64,000 bases of DNA, from the NCBI GenBank assembly GCA_013400975.1, contig WBMZ01009340.1:1-64000 (forward strand), in the 5' to 3' direction. How positions within the stretch are numbered: position 1 is the stretch's first letter; each line of letters opens with the position of its first letter. This DNA is from Atrichornis clamosus (taxonomy: Eukaryota; Chordata; Aves; Passeriformes; Menuridae). The translations under genes and the position numbers were made by a program. The notes beneath the pieces were generated by a model that saw only the letters and a list, made by a program, of their open reading frames with translations, was not told the origin of the DNA and did no database searches. Positions 1 through 18,888 of this stretch are shown one piece after another.

Positions 1-330
1 CGGCTGAGCACAGGTGGCTGGAGCACCCGTCTGCCGCGGAGCACGATCGCAGCCCTGGGACGAGCCTGGGGTGCTGCAGAGTCCCTCGTGCTTTCCCGAC
101 GCCCGCTTTGGGGGGCGGCACAGCGGCTCCCGGCACGGGGGCCGTGTGGGGTTCCGAGCTCCAGGGCTCTGCGGCCCCCGGCTCACCTGCCCCCAACTCA
201 CGGGGCTGCTCAGACCCCGCTTTGTCTCTCAGCTCTGTGCCTGGCACTCTCTGCCACCTGCTCTGCCCGTCCTGCAGGGGCCGTGGGCCCCCGGAGAGCC
301 TGGACTCGTGTCCCCTGCAGTGGCAGTGTT
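1..330. promoter_or_regulatory. GC- and CpG-rich stretch at the window edge
   Basis: The sequence is markedly more GC-rich than the AT-rich DNA that follows from about position 340, and CpG dinucleotides are frequent. It may be the margin of a CpG island that continues beyond the left edge. Three overlapping open frames here are the usual by-product of GC-rich sequence and show no recognisable protein. Confidence 0.3.
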
Positions 331-339
331 GCTTTATTA

Positions 340-3210
340 ACTTTGGCATCTGAAAATAAAAGACTGTCCAAAAATACACATCTCCAAAGGGACAAGTTAG
401 ATGATAAAAAGCAGTCCAGAATAATGCAAACCCAAAAAACCAAGGTCCTCCATCTTCCTTTTTGGTTATTTTTGATCCTTTCTTTTAGCATTTTAGTTTT
501 CTTTTTCAATTGCTGCCTGCATCTCTGTCAAGTGATTTGCCTTTTTTCTTTTCTACTGTTAATTTATGACTCAAACACCATTAAAAGTAAATACATGAAA
601 TAGCTGTGGCTATTAAAAAATAATTACATTGTGCTGTAGTTTAAAATGCTGCATAATCCCTTAAATAACATGGAGCTCGTGATTTTCCCTTCTAATTAGA
701 GGTGCTAATGGGTAAACGCTGTAGGAAGAGGAAAGGCAAGAGGCAAATATCTGCAGTGGGTCCAGAGAGTGGAGTCATTCCAGCAGCTCCATTCCTGTAC
801 AGGTGTGAGCCACTCTGGCCTTCAGCAGGTGAAGTATTGGAAATATTTGTTTAACCTTAAGACCCCCTGCTCAAGCAGACAATTTCTCAAAGACATGCAC
901 AGGGTAAAGTTTGCAGCTTTAATTGGGTGACACAGACTATGACCAGTCTGAAAAGTAGGTTGTCTTTTGACCCCCCGAAATGGGGACACCTGAAATCGGC
1001 TTTATTTTCCATACTTCACCTAATTTCCTTGTCCCATTTTAAGGCTGAGGCTCCTAATCAGTGAGAGCGAGATCTCTGTGCCGGGCCAAGGCTCTCACAG
1101 GCTGGCCTGAGACAGGGGCAGGAGCTGGCTGTGCAAGACAGACTGAGAACACACACAGGAAGTGAAATTGGATCTTCAGGTTTTCTGAAGACTTCCCCGA
1201 AGTGCTGTGCTGCTCTCGGCCCTGGAAAGGACTGGCCCGAGGCTGTAACCTGGAGCAAAATCCAAAGGGAATGCTGCTATTGAATGTGTGCTGGGGGAGA
1301 GAGCAGGGGATAAAGGACTGAGGAATATTTCATCTCCAGTTATGTGGCATTGTTCCTCTGTTCCTGATAATGACATTTCCATTAAATTGTTTAGTCTACG
1401 TGCAAGCATGTGCCTTTGTGTGCGTGCCTGACTTTTCACAATGATCTTTCCTCTCCTGTAATCGGGACTGGATTTGGATGCAGTGTTGGTCTTTGCAGGG
1501 ATGCTCTGCTGCCCACCACTGCAGATTCCCAGATTTCTCCCTGTGCCTGGTAAAGTATTGGCTCCTTTGCTGGAGGAATTGCCCGACTTACCTCAGCTGT
1601 AGCAGGAGAGGTTTCATCCTCACCTTCGGTTCAGTCAGTTGTTAAAGTGGATTCAGTCTCAGGCTGTTGTAATGAACATTATTCCCTTTGCCTCCAGGCT
1701 AGCAGGGGATCAAATATTAATAGCTGTACTCCATGTGGACTGAAGATGGTTCAGTGCTGAGGTCTGTTCCCTTTTCCTTTGAAACAGGGCCACTTGCTAT
1801 CTAAATAATTAAGCCCCACAGCTTTTGTAGTTTAGAACAGACATTGTTATTTTAAAAAATGTCAGTGGGGCAGGACAGAAGTTAATCCTATTCTCCTCAC
1901 ACAAAGGATTGTCTGGGATCGTCACATCGCCCAATGCCGGGTCCCCACCGTGATTAAATTTGGTAGATATCTTGATTAACTCAGCTAGAGAAGTTAATTA
2001 AAATTGGTGCCTAAAATTGGTTTGGCCCTCCAGACAGTTTCCTCCATTGGACTAGAAACAACTCTGAAACAACAGGTTTTTATGTGGAAGTCTGTGTGGA
2101 AATGTGAATTATTTGGGAAGCACCTCTTTCAAGTGCCACAAGCTCTGTGTGGTATTTAGGTACCTGTCCTGTGTCTGTGTGGGATGTGGTACTTTGATCA
2201 AGCCTGATAATAAAAAAAGGTTTGAGACCTTCCAAATTCTGCCAGTTTTTACCACATGTGGGCCATGTTTTGTCATCCCTGTCCTGCAGAGCTCAGTGCT
2301 CCTGGTCTGAGGACAGAAGGTGGGCAAGTGGAGCACTGGGGTTCTCTGGTTCTCTGCTGCAAACGTCATTTCTGGGGGGATAGATGTCTTCTGCATCCTC
2401 TCCCCCACATGTGGCAGACTAAAGGTCACCAGGGCCAGGCCTGAGATCACTGTTACTGAATATAACCCCTGCACAGGAGGCTAAAAAAGGAAAAGCAAAC
2501 GGCACACGGTGTCTGCATGGAGAGTGGGGAGAGGGGTTGCTAGGAAACCACAGGATCTCAAAATGCATATGACCTAATCTGGAAGATAATTTATATGATG
2601 AAAATAATAATACTAATGACAGCCACTTACAGGTTAGAATGATTAATTTGGTTATCTTGGAGCCCACGTGTTTCTCAGAGCAGGATGGAAGGCAGGGCTC
2701 AGTAATTTCTGGGTTTTGTGGTTTTTAAGGAACAGGAGGCTCGGGATGAGCAGGAAGGGCAGTGAACACCTGCACAGGTGGAGTGCTGAGGTGGGGTGGG
2801 GAGGACACAGCACCCTGGCTGTCTGCACTTCCCCAAGGGACTGGCACAGGAGGAAGAATGGCCTGTGCTCAACTTTCAGCTTTTTGGAGAAGTGCAAGGA
2901 GCAGGAGCTGCCGGCTGGGAAAAATGGTTACCAGATGGCAGGCTCAGGAAACAGCTAATTATTACTTATTAATGATTTTCATCTAGTTCTTATGGAGATA
3001 ACGCTCACTCCTGATTTATGTGGGATAATAAACTATTAAGCTACAACCTATGACATCATTTCGTGTTTGCCAGACAAGTTCAGCTTTCCAGATCTCCTGT
3101 ACGTGAGCAGGGAGCGAGGGGCGTCTCTCTGTGCCAGGTGCTCTGTCTGCAGGTCTGGCTCTGCTCCTCCCTCTGGCCCCTGGAGCTGTTTTCAGCATCG
3201 TCCCTCTCAG
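340..3210. other. Unique intronic sequence, no gene recognised
   Basis: This is mostly AT-rich unique sequence with short GC-richer islands. A stretch at about 772-805 weakly resembles the CR1 motif that includes CAGCAGCTCCA but is too short to call. No exon, RNA gene or mobile element could be supported. Confidence 0.5.
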
Positions 3211-3388
3211 GCTGAGGTTGGAAGGGGCTCTGGAATCACACCATGGGTCATCTGGCCTACTTTGCAGGGCCACCTACACCCTGTGCCCAGATGGCTTTTG
3301 GACATCTCCAAACCCTGAGCACCTGAAGATCTTTACACATTAGTAAGACCCCTCTGATCCTCCCCTTCTTTAGGCCTAACACCCCCCA
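3211..3388 (-). mobile_element. CR1 LINE fragment (degraded)
   Basis: The segment opens with a GGTTGGAAGGGG-like motif. It then has the CR1 features of a CAGGGCCACCTAC block, a 'gacatctccaa' block and a CCCTTCTTTAGGCCTAAC stretch that corresponds to the CR1 'tctccaggctgaac' region. Order and spacing fit an antisense 3' end. Divergence is high, so this is an old copy. Confidence 0.6.
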
Positions 3389-6130
3389 TGGCAGAGGTGC
3401 TCCATCCATTACCCATCTCCCGTCACCTGCTGAAGCCACACCAAGAGGACTCCTGGCAGAAAATGCAGCTACGCCAGGTGATTAACAGTGCTTCACATGC
3501 TAATTCCTTAACAATTAGCCATTTGAATATTATATTGGTGATTGCTGCAGCACGTGAGCAGCACTGGTCCTCCAAGGCTGAAATGAAGCTGCTCCCCAAA
3601 GCAATCAACAGAATATTCTGGATCTGATTTTTATTCTCAAGGTGAACTATCACAGCCATTCAGTAAAGGCTTGGCTTTCTTGGTTTTGTCTGTACCTGTT
3701 GCTCATTTGGGGTTTGGACTTTAAATTCTAGATGGAAAGAACGTGGTTGATTTTAGAATACGGAAAAGGTGACAAGCAGATTGTGGAGTTAAACTGGAGT
3801 TTGTGCAGGCTGAGCAACAGGGCTTGGAGTCTGGAATGCCAGAAAAGTGTTTTCTTGTAGTTATGTTCTCACCTTCCTAAAACGATCTTGTCTGTGGAAC
3901 CTTTGAATAATTTTAGCATAAAATTCAGGAAGGAATTCAGCAGAGACCCCAGTTTGTACTTGTGAGTGGGAATTTGGTGCACGGATGTAACTTGGAATGG
4001 GAATGGATGGAAGCTTCCCCTGGTGCAAACCTGCTCAGCTCCCTGGCCCTTTGTGGTCGTCCTTCCTGGCCGAGCAGAAGATGGAAAATCCTTCATTTCA
4101 AAAAAAGCATTCAAAAAGAATGGAGTGAACATTAAATGAACCCCCTGTCTGTGGAGTGCTTTGCTCCATATAATGAGGCAACACCGATCATCCGTCCGAC
4201 TTATGGCACTGGGACGCTGCTGTGCCATCCCTAGCAGAGGCTGGAGTGCCAAATTAGGGCTGGGGTCATTACACGTGTTTGAAAGCTGGCTGGAATGCTG
4301 GCTGTTTGGAAAGCAAATGGCCCATATAATGAGGACCAGTTGTTGTTCTGGTGGCCATGGCCCATCTGGCTGTGGGAATGGGCAGGCACCAGAGGCGCTG
4401 CAGGATCTACAAAAAGTCACTTCTTCTCCTTTTAACCTTTTTTTTCCCTTAGAAGCAAAGTATGCACATTATGATTTTACTTCCTCTCAAATCTTTACAT
4501 TAAACAGCTTTTGAGCCAAGTTTCAATATTCTGTCACTTTTGCTTTGGGGGAGATGTTATAGAGCTACATATGGAAATTAGACAGTGTAGAACTCGTTAT
4601 ATTCCTATATAATTTGATAGAACCACTTACGGTCAGACCTTGATCTTATTTTGGGCCTCTTCATTACTTTGCAGAGATGAAAGACTCCCCTCTCCTCCTC
4701 TGTGCCTCTCCTTTTAATCCTACCTTACCCTTGGCACCATTAAAGCAACAGAACATCATTTCAAATGAACTTTATCGTTTAATCTTTTCCAACACTGAGG
4801 AACATGATGTTCAGTCTATTTATAGAACAATGCACAGAATATGGAGTTTAATGGATCTGGGCCTCTCCACCAGTCTCAGATATCCTGGCTGATTAAACAC
4901 GGAATTTTCAGAGTGTCACAATATGCAAAACTCACAGGATGGTCAGGAGGTCCCTGGAGCACTGGGACTGGTTCCCTCCTATTGTAAACTTCTTTTTGTA
5001 CATTTTTATCTGGAGCTTAACAAGCTCTGGCCCAAAGCTATTGAAGCTCTTACTTCTACAGGATATTTATTTTAGAAATTCTTTTTTCTGTTTGGAAAAT
5101 TCCTTCTGATTTCCAGCCTGTGTGAATTTGTACAATTTTACTCAGTTGTCATTGTTTGCTGCATTCTACAGGAAAGAACAGAATAAGTGTCACTCTTTTT
5201 TTGTGTGTAGAGCTTGATGGTTCTCACTTTATTCCTTTGCTTGACATTTAAGTAGTAAGCTTTTTTGGAGGCCATTTCATATTTTTATCCTCTAAAGATG
5301 CCCTGTTTATTTTTAATACCTTTCCAAAGCTAAGTCTTCATCCCCTCAGTAAGGGTTACGGGCAAAGCTTGATGTCTGTAAGGACTGACCTTATGGACAG
5401 TTTTCCCTTGATTGAATTATGTTTTGCTCAGTTGCTGCAACTTGGCTGAAATTCAAAGCTTCCTCTCTGCTGAAGTTCCCACGCTACCAGCGCAGCTGAC
5501 TGACAAAGCCACCTCTCTTCCCTTCCCTTCCCCTTCCTGAAATAATAGTAAAAGAAATTCCTCCGTACACTTTTGTATATTATTAGTGCTGTAAGAGATT
5601 TTAGAGCCTGGGCCAAAGTTGCTCCAAGGACGTGGCTAAAGAGGTGCCCAGTTGCAGTGGGAATAATCTGGTATGGTTGGGATTGGTATGGGGTGTAAAC
5701 CAGGGTGTCAGAACAAGTCTAGAAATGTTTTACTAAATAAAAGCCTCAAGAAAAGACCCCCGTGTTTTTCTGCATCATTCATAGAGATGTTGCTGTTCTC
5801 ATTTAATCTAAAATAAGGTTCTGTGTTTCACTGGAAGCCAGGTGTGATGAGCATCTGTCTGCCCGCGATTTATCTGTCTGTCTTTTTTATCTGTGTTTCC
5901 TGATCTCCCTTTTATAACATCCTTCACACGGCTCACACCCCTAATTAACAGCTATAAAGCATTCAGGGGATGGAGGAATTAACAGAATTTGATCTAGTGT
6001 CACATGCCAACGTCCTCGCCCTGAGAGATGAACACTAATTAATGGTGTGGGGGCTGTGGTAGCTGCAGAAGTGAAGGGAGCGGCTTCAGGTGGTGCTGCT
6101 GCAGCGCTGGGTGCCCGTGAGCCCCCCTGT
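3389..6130. other. Unique intronic sequence, no gene recognised
   Basis: The stretch is AT-rich unique sequence with scattered TAATTA-like and TTTAAA-like runs and a short polypyrimidine tract near 5510-5540. No open frame resembles a known protein, and no repeat family was recognised. Confidence 0.5.
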
Positions 6131-6177
<47 letters not shown>

Positions 6178-6178
6178 C
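6131..6178 (+). repeat. (GGGACA)n hexanucleotide array
   Basis: Eight tandem 6-bp units start every six bases from 6131; the last unit ends GGGACC. Each unit has a GGG run separated by three bases, so the plus strand is an uninterrupted G3N3 series. That is the classic form of a stable G-quadruplex motif. On the pre-mRNA (minus) strand it is C-rich. Confidence 0.97.
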
Positions 6179-6501
6179 TGCTGGCAGGAGTGGGGGGCTT
6201 GGGCCGAGCTCCATCCCTGCTCTCCGCGCCAGGAGTTCTCAGCACTGATGGAGGAAGGGCTGCAAAGGGAACTCAAACCCAGCACAGGACGGCAAAGCCG
6301 GGTCGCAATCTCCCTTCCTGCTGAAACGGCCCCTCCTGGAATATGTGCGACAAATCTCTTGCATTAGGGGGAAAATCCATCCCAAACCCATCCCGTGGTC
6401 CTGCTGGAGCGAAGGCTCTGGAAGAACGGGAGTCTCTGCTCACATCCTTACACTGACAGACACAACTCGTTGGCTGCAAGCCGGGCTGGCAGATGCGGCG
6501 G

Positions 6502-6757
6502 GAGAATCCTGCCTGGAAGCTGTCCTGGGGCTGGAGAATCCTGCCTGGATTCTGTCCTGGGGCTGGAGAATCCTGCCTGGATGCTGTCCTGGGGCTGGCG
6601 AATCCTGCCTGGATTCTGTCCTGGGGCTGGAGAATCCTGCCTGGATTCTGTCCTGGGGCTGGAGAATCCTGCCTGGATGCTGTCCTGGGGCTGGAGAATC
6701 CTGCCTGGAAGCTGTCCTGAGGTGGGAGAATCCTGCCTGGAAGCTGTCCTGGCTGCT
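6502..6757 (+). repeat. 32-bp minisatellite, eight copies
   Basis: Units begin at 6502, 6534, 6566, 6598, 6630, 6662, 6694 and 6726, exactly 32 bases apart, each with the core GAGAATCCTGCCTGGA then GTCCTGGGGCTG. Copies differ at one or two sites (AAGCT, TTCT or ATGCT variants), and the fourth starts GCGAATCC. The last copy degrades at its end. Since 32 is not a multiple of three, the array is read in all frames without stops, giving long but meaningless open frames on both strands. Confidence 0.97.
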
Positions 6758-6856
6758 GGAGCCCTCCCGGCTGCGGAGCTGTCATGGCTACACGCTGGCC
6801 TGGCCCATGTTTGTGCATTCCAGCATCGCTCCTGCTGGAACGGCTCCTACTTGTCC

Positions 6857-7017
6857 TGACTCAGCCGCTGGATGCGCCGGGAGTCGCGGGCACTGCCTGG
6901 AATTTCTCTTTTATTGGATCTGCCGGAGGTGGTGCCGGGTGCGGGCGGCGCGGCTGCACTTCCCCGGGGATGGCGTGGCTGGAACGACACGGGCAGAGCT
7001 CCGCATCCCGAAGGAGG
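6857..7017. promoter_or_regulatory. CpG-rich patch beside the minisatellite
   Basis: By eye I count about 17 CpG dinucleotides in roughly 160 bases, far denser than the flanks. The patch also carries GCGGGCGGCGCGGC. It follows the 32-bp minisatellite by about 100 bases. It could be a small intronic regulatory element or simply GC-rich sequence; nothing shows transcription. Confidence 0.35.
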
Positions 7018-14110
<7,093 letters not shown>

Positions 14111-14489
14111 CTACAGCACAGGAAGCTCCTTGGCAGGACAGGAGTGCTGGTCCAGGCAGCTGCGGGTGTTTAAACTCCCATCCTCGCTCGTTCTGTCCCC
14201 ACCTCTCCTTGTGGAGCTCCAGCAAACTCCAGACTCTCTGTCTGCCTGGGAGCAGGTCCATGTATTTTCATTCCCTTGCATCCAGAGGCAGACGAGGACT
14301 GATTTACACTCCCATTTCAAACCCCAGCAGTTTCCTGGCCATCTGCACAGCCAGAAATTTGGGGGTTGTTCAAAGTCTGCATTCAGTAAAAAGTGAATTC
14401 TCAGGGATATGAGACCAGCTGAAAAATATTCATACAAAGCTCTGCACTGGGTTGGACCCAACAATCTCCTGCTGTAATTTGTATTGCAT

Positions 14490-14575
14490 AAAGAGGACGT
14501 GGAGCTGCTGGAGCAAGTGCAGAGGAGGCCACAGAGATGCTGCGAGGGCTGAAGCCCCTCTGCTCTGGAGAAAAT
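14490..14575 (+). mobile_element. CR1 LINE fragment (internal part)
   Basis: The segment aligns by eye with the CR1 region reading 'ctgctggagcaagtgcagag', followed by 'aggccac' and a GGGCTG(A)AGCCCCTCTGCT block. Orientation is sense on the plus strand. The characteristic 3' end is missing, and sequence beyond about 14580 is not recognisable as CR1. Confidence 0.75.
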
Positions 14576-16559
14576 CTGGAAAATGAAAATTGCGATCTAG
14601 AGAAGCCCCTGGTTGCCATCAGATGGTATTTGGGATTTCTGTGGTCGTCTTTGAGATGTTCTGGTGCTTGATGCAGCAAATATTGAAAAGTGAAATGATT
14701 TATTACAGTTGCGGCTTTATTTTTACCTTTGATGTCAGAGCAGGACCAACAGAGAGCTTTGACGGGAATAGAGTTGAGCTAAGAATAATTTACATCCACG
14801 GGGAAAAACAAATATTTCAAAGCACCTTTTTTATCAGCTGAACTTCTTGCCCCCATGCAAGCACTTGTTGGTATGAGGGACTGAATAAAAGCAGGACTCA
14901 TTTCATGTTAAATGCTTCAGGCTTCATTAGCTGAGGCTTATTTATCCCAAGCAGAATCCTTTTCCTGCCTTCACTTGCATTAAAACCCCTCAGAATACCT
15001 CAAATCAATAGATTGCTCTTCATGTCTGTTAACTTTTTGGCTGCTGCTTTATGCAAAGATCATTTCAAAGCTCCTGCTAAGTGACAAGTTCTTCTACCTC
15101 ATTTAACATTGGTCTAAAAAAAAAGGAAAAAAAAAAAATCTTACTTTTCTCCTGCCGGCCCTTAACACAGTAAGGCTGGCAATTAATCATATGCCTCAAA
15201 CATGATCTCAGTGACCCAGAGCACTGAGAGAAAGCCCTTCTGTGCATTTGTAGGAAGTATAATAATAAGTGTCTGGCTCACAGTCTGGCTCAGAGAGTTT
15301 TGTTCTTACATGCAGACTGAGAGTTACCTCATTACTTGGGACTTCAGAGGAGGTGCTCTAAAACAGCACCAGGAAAGATCAGGCTGCTGGAGCAGGAAGG
15401 ATTTTGTGGGGAGATGGAGAACTTCATTTGCAGACTCCTCTGAGAGATACCACAACGAGGAACTTTGCAGTGGCTGGAGCAGGTGGCACAACAACCAGAC
15501 CCAGAATGTGTGACACCAGTTCTGGGTTTAGTGCAGTTCCCTGTGCAGGACTCTGCTGGGTTCCTCCCTCTGGGCTGGCTTGGCCCCTCAGGCACCCCGG
15601 GATGTGTTCTCTGGGCTGGCCTTTGACATGGAAGTGTCAGACCTGATGTTTGGGAATATCCTAACTTTTCTTATCAGAGTCAAACCCAGCTAGAGATGAA
15701 TCCAGATCCCCGTGCACTCAATGAGAAGCCTCCCGTTGACTTTGACAGGGGCTTGGAATGAACCTCTAAAGTTGCAATTGTTCTGCTCCTCTATTGACAT
15801 CCCCAGCTACTGCAATATTCATTGCTGGACAGACTATTTCTGTCCTGATGCTACCACAAGGCACTAATGGCCCCATGGCATATTAATAACAGGTACAGTG
15901 CCAAAGAAACTCAGCTATTGCATTTCAGTTAGCACTAATTAGGCTTTTCAAACCCAAAACTTCTTTTCCCCAGACTGGAACGAGAGAACTCAACTTTCCC
16001 ATTAATTTGTTTAGTAGAAGGCAACTTGTCATCTAAAAACCTTCTGCAGAAAGTGCATTTTAAGTAATTCATCAATAATCTCATTAGAGCAACAAGAAGA
16101 TAGAAGAGTTGGGTAATGATTAACATTCAGAGGGTCTAACGGGGTGTCTGAGCTGCGCAAACACAACGGGAGGCTGCAAATTCCGTAGGTTTTAATGTGA
16201 CCTCCAGTAAATCACTTCAGCTTTCTGCACCTCGGCTCCCCACTTATGCAATGGTCATTAATTACCTCCTCTGCGCCTGGGGAAGGAGGTGCTGGGCTCT
16301 CCTGCGCGGGGTGCCCCACGTTCTGGGTGTTCCCAGCAGTGACCCCCTCGTGCTGCATCACAGACGGGATAAAGCAAAGCTCTGGGCAGAAACCTGGGGT
16401 GACAACAGCCGGGAAGTGGCTCCAGGGTTACTCGTCTGCACAGGCCAGAGCTTCAGCCTGCGGGGAAACAGATTCCCTGCTGGTTTTGCCAGGAATCCAC
16501 TTAGATGGCAACAGATTGGGCCCATTTTCAGTGGCTGAATTCAGTGGAAGGCTCCTCTG
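14576..16559. other. Unique intronic sequence, no gene recognised
   Basis: The stretch is AT-rich with an A-rich tract at 15116-15138 interrupted by GG. No exon, RNA gene or clear repeat was identified. Confidence 0.5.
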
Positions 16560-16638
16560 GTGGAAGCTGTCCCTGCCCACGGCAGGGCGGGAACAGGATG
16601 AGCCTTCAGGTGCCTCCATCCCAAAGCATTCCAGGATC
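16560..16638 (+). mobile_element. CR1 LINE 3' end fragment
   Basis: The order of motifs is diagnostic: GTGGAAGCTGTCCCTGCCCA, a GGCAGGG core, a GATGAGC block, then CATTCCAGGATCC as the worn terminal repeat. It is a short sense-strand 3' end with internal small deletions. Confidence 0.82.
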
Positions 16639-17542
16639 CCTTGCTGCACTCCCAGGCTGTGCCAGGTGAGATGCAGCACTGGGCTGGTGGAGCTGTGAGT
16701 GTCAGGGGGAGCTGCCCTTGCTGCCACATCCCATCACTGGCAGAGATTCCAGAGGCTCCACACAGCTCTCCCATGTTTCCAATGGCCTTGGTTTGTCCCC
16801 TGTCTACTCCTGCTGTCCCTGCAATTCCATTTCCTGCCAAGCGACCACTGCGAACCCCCAGACTGATTCACTGCACACACAACATCTACTTCAAGTAAAT
16901 CCTTAAACAGGCAAACCAGGAAAAAAAAAATTAGGAAGTGACTTTTAAGTGGTCACTCTTTAGACTGGAAAACACTGAATGCAGAATTTCAACTTTTTTG
17001 GTTTTATTTTTAGTGTGACTTCTGTGTTCTTTGGATAGAAAAGGGGTCATATGTCACTCACCCTAATTAGCAGCTATTAGTCTTGACAACATAATGTGCT
17101 GTTGTTTTTCCCTCTGTCAGTAGAGAAGTGTTATCAAGTAGAGGTCACTGCTCCCGAGTCCTGGTTTTAGCCACAGAGGTGTCTGGACACTGCTCAGGTC
17201 CCCAGCTGGAGACAGCAATAAATAAGGTGCTGAACAGCTCATCAAATGACTCACTCTAAAAATAGCCCCTGGCAGCTTCTCTGATGATCCTGCATCTCTG
17301 TGCAGCATTCACAGCCCTGGAAACAGGGAATGGTGAAATAGCTGGGAGATCTTTAGGTGCAGGGACATCGGGAGGTTCAGCGGCACCTCTGTGGTGACAA
17401 TGGCACAGCTTTCCAGAGGATGCTCTTTTCCGTTTCATGTGCCAGCTTTCCAGCCTGGATAAGGCACAGAGCTGGGGAGGGGCTTCTGGGTCACACATTC
17501 CCAGTTTTATGCAGCTGTTGTCTCCATGGGTTTCTTTGGGCA
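16639..17542. other. Unique intronic sequence, no gene recognised
   Basis: This is mixed-composition sequence with a ten-base A run at 16921-16930. No gene or repeat family was recognised. Confidence 0.45.
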
Positions 17543-17725
17543 CTGGAAGGGGCTCTGAGGTCTCCCTGGAGCCTTCTCTTCTCCAGGGAAGAGAACACAC
17601 CCTCAGCCTGTTTCCCTAGGGTTGGTGATCAAGTTCAGTGGCCTCTCCGGGCTCATTCCAGCAGCTCCACATCCTTCTCGTGCTGGGGGCCCAGCGCTGG
17701 AGGCTTTCTGCAGGTGGGCTCCCAC
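17543..17725 (-). mobile_element. CR1 LINE fragment (internal part)
   Basis: The segment starts CTGGAAGGGGCTCTGAGGTC and continues with a GAGCCTTCTCTTCTCCAGG block. It then has CAGCAGCTCCACATCCTTCT and GTGCTGGGGGCCC, all characteristic of the CR1 body read in antisense. A short unrelated or divergent stretch separates the two halves. The copy ends at the border of the CpG island that follows. Confidence 0.9.
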
Positions 17726-18010
17726 CGCAGCCGGGGCGGCGCCGGCAGCTCCCGCTCCGCAGCAGCGCTGCTGGGGCTCGCAGCTCCAACACCCTCCCGT
17801 CCTCCAGAGCTGCCCCAGCAGCAGCGCAGCCCGGGGGTCCCGCTGCCCCCGGAGGGCCGGGCAAGGTCCCAGAGCCCGCCCGGGGCTGTGGGGACAGCGG
17901 GCTCATCCGTCCCACGTCGGGGCTGGGCTTTTCCCTTCACGGTGTTCGAGCGGCCGAGGGCCACTGGCTGCCCGGTGCTGCCAAAGCGCGTGGTTCCACA
18001 GCCGGGGAAA
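17726..18010. promoter_or_regulatory. Intronic CpG island candidate
   Basis: I count about 30 CpGs in roughly 285 bases of about 70% GC sequence, which gives an observed/expected ratio near 0.8 by rough hand estimate. It begins exactly where the antisense CR1 fragment stops matching. Open frames on both strands result from the composition and match nothing known. It could be an alternative promoter, enhancer or unmethylated orphan island; transcription is not shown. Confidence 0.5.
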
Positions 18011-18737
18011 GCGGGAAGATCTCCTGGAGCTGGGAACAGAAACAATGCTCTCCCCCTGATTCAGTATTTCAGCCTCACACTGGCAGTAACAGCTCTTTGA
18101 GAGCTGCTTTATCTCTCTAACCTTTTGCCCGGCACACGAGAGTCAAAAGAAGACTTTGCTCCAGCCTGTAAACGTCTGCTTTGGACAATAAGGACAGAAT
18201 AATAACATTATGTACTGTACAATAGACCGTGATTTTGAAAGCCTTTTGCATGAAAGAGCTGGAATAAAGCATGGAATTAGCATGTGTCTTTCCAGGTGCA
18301 AGAGATGCTTTTTTTATGCTGTAAGTAAATCACTGGGCAATGTTGTGATTTGCACAAAGGAGAGGAGAAATGGCTGAAATTCAGCTGGAAGGTTTCAGTT
18401 GCTCTGCCAGGCTGTGCACACTGCATGTGACAGCCCAGAGGAGCCCCTGTCCCTCCATTTCATAGGTGCAAGTCCAACGCAATCTTGCTAATGCTGCCTT
18501 GAACCCAGTGAAGTAATGATCCTGTCACTTCCAATGATCCAAGGGAAACAAAAGCAGATATTACTCATTCCTCTCTGGCTTCTGCAGGTGATGAATGAGC
18601 AGGGAATTAACAGCCATTGTAAAGGGTCTGGGGTACTTGGATCTTTTGTTTAGGGTTTAATCCATCATTCCTTTGCCTATTTCCTCCACCTTGCTGGAAT
18701 TAGCCCTAAAGCCCGCAGTGAGCTGCTGCTCTGCAAG
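18011..18737. other. Unique intronic sequence, no gene recognised
   Basis: Composition falls abruptly from the CpG island to ordinary AT-rich intron. No exon or repeat was supported. Confidence 0.45.
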
Positions 18738-18878
18738 GAGTCATGGAACGGTCTGGGCTGGAAGGGATCTTTAAAAGGTCATTTATCCAACCCCCTGCCA
18801 TGACAGGGGACATTTTCAGCTGGATCAGGTGCTCAGAGCCCCTTCCAGCTCGACCTTGAATGTTTCCAGGGATGTCCA
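18738..18878 (-). mobile_element. CR1 LINE 3' end fragment
   Basis: The segment begins GTCATGGAACGGTCTGGGCTGG and runs through GGAAGGGATCTTTAAA, CCCCCTGCCATG and the CTTGAATGTTTCCAGGGATG block. This is the standard antisense CR1 3' end. It stops at about 18878 and is followed within a dozen bases by a second CR1 end in the same orientation. Confidence 0.93.
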
Positions 18879-18888
18879 GTTGGGTTTT

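Noticed and set aside
772..805. Possible antisense CR1 body piece (CATTCCAGCAGCTCCATTCC)
   Set aside because: Too short, with no neighbouring CR1 blocks on either side.
17357..18120. Overlapping 247- and 160-codon plus-strand open frames
   Set aside because: They lie over an antisense CR1 fragment and a CpG island; high GC removes stop codons. Both strands are open, so coding is not supported.
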